Source of the DNA: Amphiduros pacificus
Lineage: Eukaryota; Annelida; Polychaeta; Phyllodocida; Hesionidae
Assembly: GCA_949316495.1 (NCBI GenBank)
Contig: OX439003.1
Coordinates: forward strand, 18,413,198-18,477,197
Reading direction: 5' to 3'
Length of the DNA stretch: 64,000 nt
Made by a program: the position numbers and the translations under genes. The notes below the pieces were generated by a model, which did no database searches, was not told the DNA's origin, and worked only from the letters and a program-made list of their open reading frames with translations. Positions within the stretch are counted from its first letter, which is position 1; the number at the start of each line of letters is the position of its first letter. Of the stretch, positions 39,501 through 52,124 are shown one piece after another.

Positions 39501-42500
39501 CTGGAATAATTATTTTACCATAGGTCATACATTGACATAGCATGAGGTAAAATAAGGTTAAAATATACATATTACTTTAAACAATATCTTTGGCTTACCA
39601 CTATCTAGGTCCCAATATAAGTTATATAATATCAGTCTAAATCAGACATCCCAACTTATCACTCAAGTAAAAAATATATCAGAATTCTCACATCTACTTC
39701 AGTTTGCCATTTTAAAATAATGATATTACATAAAAAATATGTGTATAACACCTAAATTGATGCTTTAGAAAGAAATATCTGTCTGCAGATATGACAACCC
39801 TTTTTTTTTCAACTCAGGTGGTAACTGTATTTTGCATAAACAATGCTCGGGATGTTTTGCGGAACTTCTCCCATATTAATATCAGACACAGTCCTACATT
39901 TCTACTTCCATAATTTGCAGGATTTTGGAACACTAATCACATCTTTCAGTCATCACTGTAATCTTCTTGATAAAGTAATACACTTACATTAGTATACTAT
40001 GAATATGCAGGAACTTTTCTTTGTTCAAAATGAAACATAGCATGAAAAGTAGTTATCTTAATAAGCATACAGGCTGAATACATCAAGGTCATGCCAGTTC
40101 ACAATTACAATTTAAACTTATCAGTTCAGCCCTTCTTAGCTTCAAGGTCAATAAAGGTCAACAAAGACACGAACATACAAAACCTTGATAATTTCAGTGA
40201 TACATACCGGTACCCAAATACAGCATTTGAATCTAAGCTTGGCCTGATGCCCTACAAAAGCATTTTTTTCACCAGCAACTTTTGATGTCTTTTCCTACAC
40301 TTTGCTATTATTTTACTGATTAAAAAAGCTATTACAAAGAACATCTTTAATGTGCATAAATTTGTTTTGTGTAAGTTACGAAAACTTCACAACCTTGACC
40401 ATGAACATGTAATACTTCTCAATATCCATGCTTTAAAATAACAAGTATGTAAAATGCTTTTAAAATGTCATTTAAATGAATTCCTTCAAAGCTCTAAAAA
40501 AATTTATCTTGAAGAGAAAACAACATACATTTTAAAAAGAAATTATAAAATATGTAGCAATGAAAAATTTGCCTGAAATAATGGCATAATGATGATAATG
40601 ATAGGAAATGATAATTTGGTTGTCATTATTTTGTGTCAGAGGAGACCGTGTGGCCTTTATCAGGATGGGATCACAAGTCTGGCTTGGCTTGTGTAAACAT
40701 TGCCCAACAAGGATGCAAACTCATTCCTTCCCCACAGGATCATGTTCTGCTGCTTCCGATGCTGTGACACAATACTAGATAATGTGACATAATGCACGTA
40801 CATATTTCCTCTCATGCATGTGCACATTTCATTTTCTGCATTCTTTAAAATGGTAATGAATGAAATGGCATCACAATTGATCCTTTCCAACCAGACAAGT
40901 GGAGATGGGAAGCAGGTTATGTCATGCTTTATTTTAGTCCCGAACACAGCCGGGTCACTTATCACCATGGCAACCAATCCATCATTGCAATAGACTGTGA
41001 ACACCGACTGCACTTGTGCAGACAAAACAGTTAAAATATGGGGGCAGAAGTCATTTAAATACCGGACACCAGACCACTCGGGGAGAAGTTCTTCTCCCCC
41101 ATTGTATGCATTTATCTCAATCAGTCAGCCATGAAGAGTTTCACCTTGGTTCATACAGGTGCAATCAGACTCTGTCCTATTTTTTTTAATACTTAATTTA
41201 AGTATACATATCCATATCCAATATCCAATATCTATTCATACTAAGTTCACAAAGTGCAGAAAGCCAATGTGAACTAAATACTCATAATACGAGTATATAC
41301 AGAAACAAAAATGAGATTCATATTTTGCAGCAGAGGCTCATTCAGAACATAGAGAAAGTATATATTTTCTCTATATTTTCTCTATGTTCAGAACAAATAA
41401 GCATCCCATGTTAGCAGTATGATGAGGTGCGTGAGGTATACAGGCAGAGTGATTACAGGACCATCACCTGTAGGACCTGGCGTCATGTAGTCGGCCCTCA
41501 GTGCTGTGTCCACATGCCCCCAGGAGGGCCGATAATGACCGGTCTGACCTACTTTAGCTGAGTGTATCCACACCCAGGACTGCTTAGCTTCAAGGTACCC
41601 ACCGTCTGTCACATTGTAACATTGTCACAGATCGCCACATTTAACTGTGTTAAACGAAAATAGAATTTTTGGACAAACTATATGAGTTCAACGAAATTAA
41701 CTTGTTATCATTTATAACTTTTCTCTGATGACTTTTAATCTTACACTCATAAGCCAATCTGTGTTTTATACTCTATTTTTGAGCATTATTTTAAATAAAT
41801 TTGAACTCGTAGAATACTGTCCCAAAAATTAGTGTCTCGACATAATACGAAAATCTTGCGTAAAATTCTTTAAAATTCAATATTTTCGCATTAACTATCA
41901 TGTTTAGCATTTGCAAATGTCCCATCAACAAGCTATTCACTTTACATTTGGAATATTTAACTCTTTTCAACTCTTCACAAACAATAAAACATGGAAGAAT
42001 ATTCACTCCAAACAGCATGAATGATGAAAACTACTTATTATAACCCATGTTTATCCAGGATAAATAAAGCATTATTTATCATTATTATTATTATGAATAG
42101 GTTCCATTTCAAGATAACACATCTGTCATAATTGGCAATAATGTATATAAATTCATCAACACTGTTTAACAATACTGGTTATATAATGCCCTGACAGCAA
42201 TTGATTGAAGGATAAGTAGGGCTTTACACTCAGAGGTTTATTCTTGATTACAAACACACCTGCCAGACCTGAAACTATGTATCTTTCATTCATGACATTT
42301 GGTAGTAAATATTTACAAGTTAAACATGAAATGATATAATTGCATTTAACCTCTAAAATGGTTCTAGTGCATTCCTCTTCATATAATGCAGAACTATTTT
42401 GGTAGTATAACATTTTGTTTGTGGTGCAAGCTTCTAATATTTGACATATTACATAAAGATAATGTAAGATGAAAATAAGAATGACCTATATAAGAGAATT

Positions 42501-43348
42501 AATATGTGCTTCTTTTAAAAAGGCATTTCAAACTTGTCAGGAAATACTTTCAAATTAATTCATATTTAATCTACCGGTAATCTATAAAACTTAGAGTTAT
42601 GGTCAAGGCTCCAACGTCCTTCACAGATCCTGTTTCTAAGTGAATTTTGCTGAGTGTACATTGCATACTTAAAAAAGAACTTTGACAACTTGTGTGGTAT
42701 TTGTAGATGTAAAAGAAATGGATGTGTCCCTAAATGCCACTTTCATAGATTGGACAAATGTCAAAAACTGTCTCAATTAAAATCTCAAAATACCTATGTT
42801 TTAAACATGATATTCTATTAATTTCATAAAAAGAACCCTTTTTTTCTACAGGTTTAATGGTATGGTCCAAAAATAACTTCATATTTGACTATTATTCAGC
42901 AACAAGCTTAACTATCCCCTTCAGACAAACCCTTCTAATGTGAATTCCACTTAAGTCCTCATATAAAGGAAAATTGTTGCAACTACAATTTTAAAGATCC
43001 ACCAAATTATCATGTTCCTATCAGTTACGTAACAGGTAACCATTACAATGATAATAGCAATCTAGATCCTGATATTAGTAATTCAAAGTTTGTGACACTT
43101 TCATAAAAGCATTTACTCTCCAATTTTTCTTCCGAACATGCTGATTGTGATTTATCATAAACATATATATATATAGTAATAAAATTGTTGATCAATTGTC
43201 TATGTTTTGAACAAAATGGCTAAAATGTATCATCTTAAGTACAGCTAAAATATGTTGTGCAACTCAACCAGCCAGAAAAATTCTTCTGACTTGATATGAA
43301 AGTGATTAAAAAATAATAATCATGGAATTATCTAACCAATAGATTTAG
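36566..43348. other. 3' flanks of NCKAP1 and innexin 1 (convergent); no supported gene
   Basis: NCKAP1 runs in from the left and innexin 1 ends on the minus strand at the right. AATAAA signals for NCKAP1 occur at 37230 and 37625. Nothing with recognisable coding similarity was found. Two minus-strand open frames (40660-41025 and 41388-41612) lie in slightly GC-richer patches; the second is listed separately. The rest is AT-rich sequence without visible repeats. Confidence 0.55.
41388..41612 (-). other. GC-richer open frame of unknown status, possible exon or relic
   Basis: A 74-codon minus-strand frame stands out by composition from the AT-rich surroundings. It reads through SWVWIHSAKV, ADYMTPGPTG and a hydrophobic end (VITLPVYLTHLIILL) to a stop. 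A weak acceptor (atgtgacag) occurs near its start. I do not recognise it; a terminal exon, a decayed gene or a conserved non-coding patch are all possible. Confidence 0.2.
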
Positions 43349-46030
43349 TTAAGAAAAGAGTTTGTTTGCTTCTTTATGGTAAGTAGGCAGTGTGAGTGGG
43401 AGTGTGCTATCCACATCATCCAGACTTTCCAGGTCCTTCTTCTTTACTTTGAGTTTCCAGTGTTCCCAGAGTGCGGCGATGATATCTGTCACTGTGATGT
43501 TGTTGGTATTGTGACCAATCAAACGTAGGATAAACACGCCGTCTTGGCGTAGAAACTTGAAGGTGAAATCTCTCACCATCTTATCCTTGCTTTTTGCATC
43601 GTAATCCAGTTTGTCTGCGATCCTGAGGTGGTTTTTGATGTACTGGACCCGGTCTCCGGGTAGGATGATCCTGGCGATCCATGTGGCGAGACTGAATGAC
43701 GACATGATGGCAATGAACACCATCCAGAACCACAGGAAGGCATAGATCTTCTCTGTGTACATGTTGATGGGCAGGACACACTGAACTGAGTACCTCTGAA
43801 TGTTACCCAATCTCCGAACCTGAAAATATCATCAGATCAAAACATTAATAAACCTGTTGAAATTTAGTGTCCAGAGCTAAAATTTAGCAATAAATACTTC
43901 AAAGATATAAATTTCTTTTTTGATTTAAGGTTTTTAAAAATATCTATAGGTAACAAGTGATCTGGAAAAAAAGTGATCTTATTAACTGAAGTATATTCAA
44001 TTACCTTAAAATCACACATGGTGACTCTTGGGAAAGCTTCAGAGTTGATCCAGTGGTCATTCTCTGCCACATTATTGAGGAACTCAAACCCATACACGCT
44101 GAAATTGGTTCTCAGCAGGGAGTTGAGCAAAAACAACTGGCCAAGCACATTAGCTACATAGAGCATCTTGTGGAACACATAGAGGATACACAGATAATTT
44201 CCCATCCGACTCCCACATAACCCACAAGTTATTTTTGCCAATGCAGCTCTGGTTGGCATTCCAGATTTCACTACCTCTACTCTGGAGTCCAAAAACCTAT
44301 CCAACTGGTTCACAATAACTCTCAAAAACAATTCTCTTTTTTTCTCCTTCTCCGCTTTGGACAGGGTGCCAGCTGCTCCTAATATATTGTCACAGTCAAC
44401 TCCAGCTTTCTGATTGAATCCATTCCACACTGTTGAAGGCAAGAAGAAAAACAAGGCCTGACCAAGAAGGACGAACGGCATCCACTGGTAATAGATGATT
44501 GTCCGCCTCTTGTCTTCTTCATGCTCTTTGGGAATGTCGTCTTCAAATGGCAAATAATATGTGTTCTTCACCCAGCAGTATGCATTGGTGTATTTGATAT
44601 GGTTGCCGGTGAAGTGCTTGTCTGCCCAGCATGTGATGGGTTTGCCAATGTACAGTTGAGAGCTGACTACAATGGCAAACACCACCAGCACCATTACTGT
44701 GTACCTGTTGTTGAGACGGTCCACAAAATCATCATCGTTCCTGCAAAAAAAATAAATAAAAAATAAATAATATATAAAAGTATCAAGTTCAAATGTAAAA
44801 AACATGGAAATTGTGGTTATTTAATCATTTCACCCCCAAAGAATTATCAGGTGAAAGTGGTGTCCAACAACCAATATCCAAACCAAATTTAAAATGGTCT
44901 GCTTTAAAATTATGAACTTTTTTTATGCGGTGAGGGCCTATACAGGTCCTTTCTTGAGGGAGGGGGCTGTAACCCAGTCAATACTGTCTTAAATTGTATT
45001 TTGACATCTATTTATTATTTAAAGTTGAACAAAAATGAATAACATATAGCATGACTTATAATGCTACCAAAAATTATCAACAATTTTCTATCGTGACCCT
45101 GCACAAAACTAAAATGTGTCATCTTACAGAAAACTGACCACTCTTTGGCCTTTGGCTTTGAGTTGACATTTAGGTCAAGGTCATGTTTGGGAACATTGAT
45201 TATGGACTTTCATGTGTGATAAAAATGATGAGTCTCTAACTGTAGGAACACATAAAGACATTGCTGGTAACTGCAAAAGGCGAAAAGAATTTTTGTTAAC
45301 AATCTAACCAACTGGCGCAGAGGCTGAGCCAATACCATAGGTCCAGCGCTGTTAAGGCAGAAGGATTTTTCTAGACCAAGGATATAAATGGCAATGCCAG
45401 ATTTGGACAGCTTCATATACAGCTGACGACAATAGCTTATATTAAGTTATAAGTTATAGATCACAAGAACTGCACTAGCCTGTAGTTCCACTTTAAAAGC
45501 TTTTTAGATGCTTTTGCACTTTATGTTATAATGTTATAAAGTTATTATCACATATGTAATTGTGCAACCAATATCAAATTGTGTGAAAAACATTGGCAAT
45601 CACAAAATTGGTATAATGAAACACAGCTTTGTTGTGGTCTACAGCTCTGTTGTCGTCCGCTGTAATTCAGTCTACATCTACATTCCATCACAGAGGACAC
45701 ATCCGCCTTACATTGCTCAATCCCTAATTTGTTTCCCATCACAAATCCATAAATTTAATATTTGCTATAAACGTGAATAGATCCTGGCATTGGTACAGAT
45801 CGTTATGTGTGAGACCTAAAAAAAAATCTTACTTTCATTAATGCTGATGGGAAATGAGACAGTGAGATTTCATCATCGTCTGCCATCCCAGATTACTGTA
45901 CTCCACCCTTGTTATATTGGTCTCGCCCCATGGCCTTGCACACTTCATGAAATCGCTCTCAGAATCGCTAATAAAAGTCATCTTACCTGTGACTAGGGAC
46001 CTTGGTCACCGCAGACACGATCTTATTCAT
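43349..46030 (-). CDS. Innexin (gap-junction/hemichannel subunit), complete, three exons
   Basis: Exons on the minus strand: 45987-46030 (MNKIVSAVTKVPSH), 44005-44740 and 43349-43819; together 416 residues. Innexins form hexameric or octameric channels in the plasma membrane, joining cells or opening to the outside. Seen here: an N-terminal helix, TM1 at about residues 28-48, extracellular loop 1 with C52 and C70, the family signature as YYQWM (98-102) leading into TM2, TM3 around MGNYLCILYVFHKMLYVANV, loop 2 with C257 and C274 (MCDFKVRRLGN), and TM4 around FLWFWMVFIAIMSSF. The motif LRQDGVFILRLIGHNTN and a short charged tail follow. A glycosylation sequon N227-F-S lies at the start of loop 2. 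Introns sit after the PSH codon and after CDFK. It is head to head with the second innexin. Confidence 0.95.
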
Positions 46031-46464
46031 CTTGGCGTTCTTTCGGAACTACTTTTAGACCTGATGTTGCATTTGTAACGATGTTTACAAAGTTTAAAAC
46101 TTTCTCAACTTTTTCTCTGGCTCAGACTTCTCGCTCTGGCTTCTATTGACCAAGTGAGGGGGACACAAAGGAGGTCACGCACGCTGGTCGCGTCACGGAG
46201 CGAGCACCCACCGCACGCACACACAACAGGTACCCAGACCTGCTTTCCTCCATGCACCAGTTCCAACCTGAGAGATGCAGATAACGAGATTCATGCACCA
46301 TTTACAGATGGTAGCTCACAGATTGTCATCACTGAAGGCCTCTAAACAAGCAGTCCATTAAAATGAAATGGTCTGGTACTTTTATTGTACTTAAAATACA
46401 TATATAGTATATTGAAAGAGTTAGAAAAATAAATTATAGATACCTGCCACAAAAATGAATTATT

Positions 46465-46505
46465 AGTAATACCTTGGACTAATCATTTTACTCCACGGTA
46501 TTACT
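46465..46505. repeat. Imperfect palindrome with CCTTGGACTAAT arm
   Basis: The 41-bp segment AGTAATACCTTGGACTAATC and onward folds back on itself with only a few mismatches. Its arm word resembles that of the palindrome 120 bp downstream. Confidence 0.65.
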
Positions 46506-46625
46506 ATTACCTTAATATTAGGTATATGTATCTGGAGAGTGGTCATCGCAAGTTTTCTTTTATGAGAATGTGAAGAATATTTTGCATTATGAAAACGTTC
46601 TCATTTCTAAAATAGCTTACAGACA

Positions 46626-46677
46626 GTCAGACCTTGGAGTAATTATGAATTAATTCATTATTACTCCAAGGTCAGAC
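46626..46677. repeat. 52-bp near-perfect palindrome without spacer
   Basis: Of 26 symmetric base pairs, 24 match. The left half starts GTCAGACCTTGGAGTAAT and the centre is TGAATTAATTCA. With no spacer it could extrude as a cruciform. It may be a minimal foldback element or a symmetrical protein-binding site. Confidence 0.85.
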
Positions 46678-47583
46678 AAAGAGGGCATTTAGAAACAAGC
46701 AGTCTTGTGAAATAAAATGATGTTGAAAAAGTAAGAAAATCAATTGGATTCCTTTAATATATTATATTATATACAGATCATTTCAAATTATATCCTCTTT
46801 ATCTTTCATGAGATTGATTTGAAACTTGAAATCCTAAAAAGTTTTATTAAATTATTAGGAATTATCATTGATTTTGTTATATATCATGAATTTTGCATGA
46901 TGTATCATGTAAATTTGTCAGTATCTCCCATGGTCTTTTGCCATTCATATAGTGGGCTTTTTAAAACGCTTCCTTTATTATTATGAGAATTGAGGTAATT
47001 TCTCTCACATGCATATCTCTTTCATCATTCAAACTATTTTCATTTTACCGAAATTGACATCTCATTATTTCATTAAATTTTAGGGCTCAAGAAATTTTGG
47101 TCACAAACTTATATATGATCATCAACTTATTTGGCTGCTCGAGGTCAAACAAAGATCATCCCAAGGTCAAACTATTAAAATTGAAAAAGTCAGCTTGAGT
47201 GATCAACTTTATGTAGAAATGTAGAAAATGTAGAAAATGGTGATAGAACACAAAATAGGGGCACAACACAAAAGTTTCACTTTTAATATTTACGATGAAA
47301 GACACACTGTCCACCAAAGACACACACAAACTATTATAGTGACATGTTCACCACTTCGCCCACTGGCGGAGTTTGGATGAAAGATACCCGCGTGTCGATC
47401 GTAAAATCCCGACCCTTCAAAAAATGGACTCACCCAAGTAAACGTCACATGGCGGGACATTGAAATGGATCAAACACGACACGTGCACTCAATGACCTAC
47501 TTTGAACTGAAAGTTGCTGAGCAGTCTGGCAAACTGATAACTGCTGAATCTTGTTGACTTCTGAATGAAACTTCTCTTTTGAA

Positions 47584-49352
47584 ATGCAGAAGCTGGTTTC
47601 TTTGGTCACTAAAGTTCCTGAGCGAACCAAGAATGACGACGACTTTGTGGACAGATTGAATCATCGATATACAGTCGTGATTCTGAGCGCTTTTTCTCTG
47701 ATGATCAGTTCACAACTTTACATTGGGAAACCAATCACTTGCTGGGTGCCCAAGCACTTCACTGGTTGGTATATTATATGGCAATATCTTACTATATCTT
47801 ACTATGTTGATGGTAATATTTTTATATTTGTATATTATAATGTTGTTTTATAATGACTTACTGTGGCTGTAGTGTAGTATCTATAAATATAAATATAATT
47901 ATTGCTCAGTCCACCATTGCCCCATCTTTGAAGTTTGATGTTTGTCTCATCAAGTTCAAAACAACAAACTGTTGCAAAAATGTGATCACACAAAAAAGCT
48001 TCATATTATTTTTGCAGATCTAATTGTACTATTTTCGACCAAATTGAGTCAGAGTTTGATCAATATAATACATTATACATGTAGACTAGAGGTAGTAATG
48101 GGAGTATGCATCTTTTAAATGGACTTAAAGGAATATTTACATTTGTACTACTCAGATAATCAGATAATAGTTATCCAATTCATACAACCCTTTATTATTT
48201 AAAATTTAATTTGTATTTGCAGGGAGTCATACAAAATACACCAACAGCTATTGTTGGGTGAAGAACACCTACTTATTGGCATTTGATGAGGAAATCCCCA
48301 ATGAAGAAGAACAGAAGAAAAGACAGGAGCTGATCTACTACCAGTGGTTGCCATTTATCTTCCTGCTTCAGGCTGTGTTTTTTTACATCCCTTGCATGGT
48401 TTGGAGGGCTCTCAACAGTAAGGCGGGAGTGGATGCAGATGACATTTTGTTTTCTGCAAAGACCTTCCAGAATGTTAACAGATCGGAGAAGAAGGACGCC
48501 ACCCTCCAGCTGATTGTGAATCAGATGGACCGCTTTCTGGACACGCCCAGGAATGGCCACCAGGATTGTGCCATCAGGTGCCAGAGATTTCTGTCCTCTT
48601 CATTCTGTTTCTGTTGTGGATATCGCATGGGGAACTATCTGGTGTTTCTCTATATATTTGTGAAAATGATGTATGTTGCTAACGTGTTTGGCCAACTTTT
48701 TGTCCTCAATCTGGTGCTTAGGACTAAGTATAATGTATTTGGACTGGAGATGTTAGAGAAACTGATATATGGAGAGAGTTGGGAGTACTCAAACTCAACG
48801 GTGTTCCCACATGTGACAATGTGTGATTTTAATATTAGGCGGATAGGCAACGTACATCAATACACAGTGCAATGTGTGTTGCCAATCAACATGTATGCAG
48901 AGAAAATGTACATGTTCTTGTGGTGGTGGATGGTGTCTGTTCTTGCTCTGTCCTGCATCACCCTATTTATCTGGATGTTAAGGGCCTGCATGTATCAGGA
49001 CAGGGTGCAGTACATACGAGGACACCTGGTGGCAGTTGGGCGCATGAACAGTGGAGATGAGATACTGTACTGTTATGATTTTGTTGAGCAGTACCTGCGC
49101 CAAGATGGAGTATTTCTCATCAGACTCATAGGTCACAACACTAATGGTGTGACCGTGTCCGAGATTCTGGCAGCGTTGTGGGACCAGTGGCGGCAGAGAG
49201 ACTGGGTGCCCAAAACGGAGCAACTCCCAATCTGGGAAAAAAACAATAAACTAAATGGAGAGGATAAACCCCATCTGTATCCTATACTTTCCAAAAAAAT
49301 CATGGAGACATTCATCCCTGCAAAGCATGGGCAACCGAGAGATCATGTTTGA
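47584..49352 (+). CDS. Innexin (gap-junction/hemichannel subunit), complete, two exons
   Basis: Exons 47584-47764 and 48223-49352 join in phase 1 to give 436 residues. It starts MQKLVSLVTKVPERTKNDDD and closely parallels the neighbouring innexin. Loop 1 has C53 and C71, the signature is YYQWL (99-103), loop 2 has C261 and C278, and the QDGVFLIRLIGHNTN motif precedes a charged tail. A glycosylation sequon N251-S-T lies in loop 2, ten residues before C261. The single intron falls in loop 1 (FTG/SHTKYTN), where the neighbour has none, and the neighbour's two introns are absent here. AATAAA at 49807-49812 is a likely polyadenylation signal. The pair looks like a duplication followed by divergence. 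Confidence 0.95.
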
Positions 49353-52124
49353 TATAATTTTATGATTTATATTGATTAAGATTGTAATGTGTACAAAATT
49401 TATGTGTTTTTATATTATTTTACTTATGTTAACTGTTGGTTATTATAAAGAAAAGACATACCGGTATGTGTTTTTAATATATGCAAAATGGTGACTCGGG
49501 ACAGTGGTGCCTTTCCTTGTGATGCTTGATTTTTATATTTCAGTAATTTTATATTATCTGTTCAATATTTGAGAAAATGAAATCTTTTATAATAATTCAT
49601 TTTTGATAGATATAAAATAGAATGATATATTTTTATCTTCAGAATCATATCAAATTTAAAAGATGAATATGTTAGTTCTTTGATTTATTTTATAAACATT
49701 TCCAGTCTTTAAATGTGCAATCAAGATTTACCTGTGTAAATAAATTTTCAGTCATTTGAAATCTTTCATACAAATGTAAGATATATCACAGGTGACACTC
49801 TTGTTGAATAAACATTATTTTCTTTAATTTAGATTTATTTTTCACTTAATTCTTAGTTTATGATGACATGCTTTTGATAATATTTCTACAGTCATGAAAA
49901 AAATTCTCACTTGTAAAAGAACCAAAATCAACACTAGGTGGCTGCATTAGTTATGAAATATCTCTAAATATCATATATTGATAAAAAAATAATGGTACAT
50001 TTTAAACAGGTTTTACGTGTTGGTTTTGAAGGTTGGGTAGCGGGGTCAAGGTCATCCAGGCAATTTCTCAGCAGAAACAGATAAGAGGTTTTTCATATTT
50101 GGTAAATAGATTGACCTTCAGGAACAGGTATACAACATCATGTTCATTTGAATTTTTCGACTTTTAACTTTGCTGCAGTGGCCTTGGCCGCACTATTTCT
50201 CAGCAACCATGAATCACAGGTAATCCATATGACATATCATTACTCTAATAGGTAAAGTCATTTTAATTTTATCTTGCCTCTTTCAAATTGGATTTTCCCT
50301 TAACACAAATTTCTTTTTTTTTTTATTGTTTCTTTAATTTTATATTGAAACTGGTTTAAGTTTGCACAAACATGATTGCTGTATACCAACTCAAATTTCT
50401 TCCTTGTTTAAAAAGATATAATATCCCATACCCATCTCAGTTTATAATCATAGAAAAAAAGCCAAGAAAAAAAGTCTTTTTTTCCCATGAGCTCAATTTT
50501 TTCCAGGTTTATTAAAAGGATAAGTAAATATAAAAGATGACTTTATTTTTGGTGGGCATAAATCATGGCAGGGTTTAGAATCTTTATACAAATAATAGGT
50601 TTTTCTGTTTTGGGAAATATGGTATGTAAAATATGACAGAGTTATGCTGTTATTCTAACATACCAGTATCTATTTTTGTAGGGAACTTGATAAATGAAAC
50701 AGCTGTACTGACCATTTTCAAATGATATTTATGAATTTTGATAGTAGATGATTTGCAGGACTACAGAAATCATATCTAATCTTTATTTTTTTCTTCATTT
50801 TTTCATAATTAAACTGTTCTTACCATGACCCTAACTGATTCAACAAGGGTGGAAATTTAAAGAAATTTTAGGAGATCTTGCTTAATAAATAGGGTCATTT
50901 CTTCTTTTCTTTTTAATAAAATAGATAATAATCAGGAATAAAACAAAAAGTAATGAGTTACATTTTATACTAAGCGAACAAATGCTTAGATTTTTTTATT
51001 TTTGGAATTGTAACAAGAATATTGAATAAGTTGAGGTATTGACATATAACAAACAGTATGTCATGTTGAATATAATTGATAAACAGTAAATGTGCACAAA
51101 ATAATTCAATGGCAATCTTAACCAATGCCAGTGGGTTGAGATGATTGATTATAACAATAAGGTAAAGTGATAGGAATTATTCAATGGGGATTGATACCAG
51201 AGAATAATGGCATAGAGATGTTGGTGACTTATGCCATAATGATGTAAGTGATGGCAGATCATCCTGATGGTGGTGGTTGGATGTGCTGCATGCATTGCTG
51301 AGTATTACACAAACTATAAGAATTATCTGATAAAAACTGGGACCACAATAAAAGAGGGTATATAATCGCAGGTGCGTACATCAGAAATCCCATTTATATT
51401 ACAAGTCCCGCACACATATGCAACTCTGCAGAGATGGAGCCACCCAGCACAAAAAATCCTGAAACAGGCCGCATCTGACATGATAACGAGACAAGTGTGG
51501 TAACTTATATTATTCTTCTAACCTTTAGATTCTTAGACTGTCATGTTAGATATTCAAATGAAGTAAAGCATGTGAAAATGGGAAGGGAAAGCATAATAAA
51601 AGGGAAACATTTAGGAACATGATTTTTGAATAAGCTATAAATAAATCATTTTTAAATTAGTGAAGTAGTTGTGCTGCCAATATCTTTGAAAATATAAACT
51701 GTATATTATGCACAGGAGGTAACTATTGTGAATGTGAGGTAAGTGGATTTGGATATATTTATGTGGTGTGTGCATAAATACAATAAATATAATCAGAAAT
51801 ATTGACAGCACAGTTCCTTATATTGCGAGTAAATTTTAATGAGCAAATATCAAACATGAAGCTTTGAAAATGAAAAGTTAAAAAGAAATATATAGATATA
51901 CCACACTCGGCCCAATTATTTAGTCAGACACAGTTGTCTCTGAGATTCTAAGGCCAGACAAGCCCTGTCTCCACTGAAATTACATATACATGCAGAAATC
52001 ATAAGACAAATCTTCATTCTTTTATACTCACCCTTGATTCATACGCCTGTCTTATTTAAGTCCCAGTTTAGAAAAAAAATTTGATTTGATGAAATTGCAC
52101 ATTTACTGATAACTGTTAATTGAT
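49353..52124. other. Convergent gap between innexin and acidic-tail gene
   Basis: It holds the innexin 3' UTR to about 49.83 kb, then AT-rich sequence with no supported exon. A CTCF-like motif (ACACTAGGTGGCTGC) occurs at 49931-49945. The 3' UTR of the minus-strand acidic-tail gene should lie just left of 52125. Confidence 0.5.
49807..49812 (+). terminator. Likely polyadenylation signal of the plus-strand innexin
   Basis: A canonical AATAAA about 455 bp after the stop codon, followed by T-rich sequence. It is the best-placed such signal, but others could be used. Confidence 0.45.

Larger units (their letters stand above)
46031..47583. promoter_or_regulatory. Intergenic/bidirectional promoter region between two innexin genes
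   Basis: About 1.55 kb between divergent start codons. Its edges are GC-richer (about 46130-46260 and 47340-47460), as expected near two separate start sites. The AT-rich middle contains two palindromes (46465-46505 and 46626-46677). The plus-strand frame at 46154-46345 is probably 5' flank, not a gene. Confidence 0.5.

Noticed and set aside
40660-41025. 121-codon minus-strand frame in the NCKAP1-innexin gap
   Set aside because: No recognisable similarity or splice signals; could be chance or 3' UTR.
48273-48560. Antisense frames across both innexin genes
   Set aside because: They overlap well-supported innexin exons and have no family resemblance.
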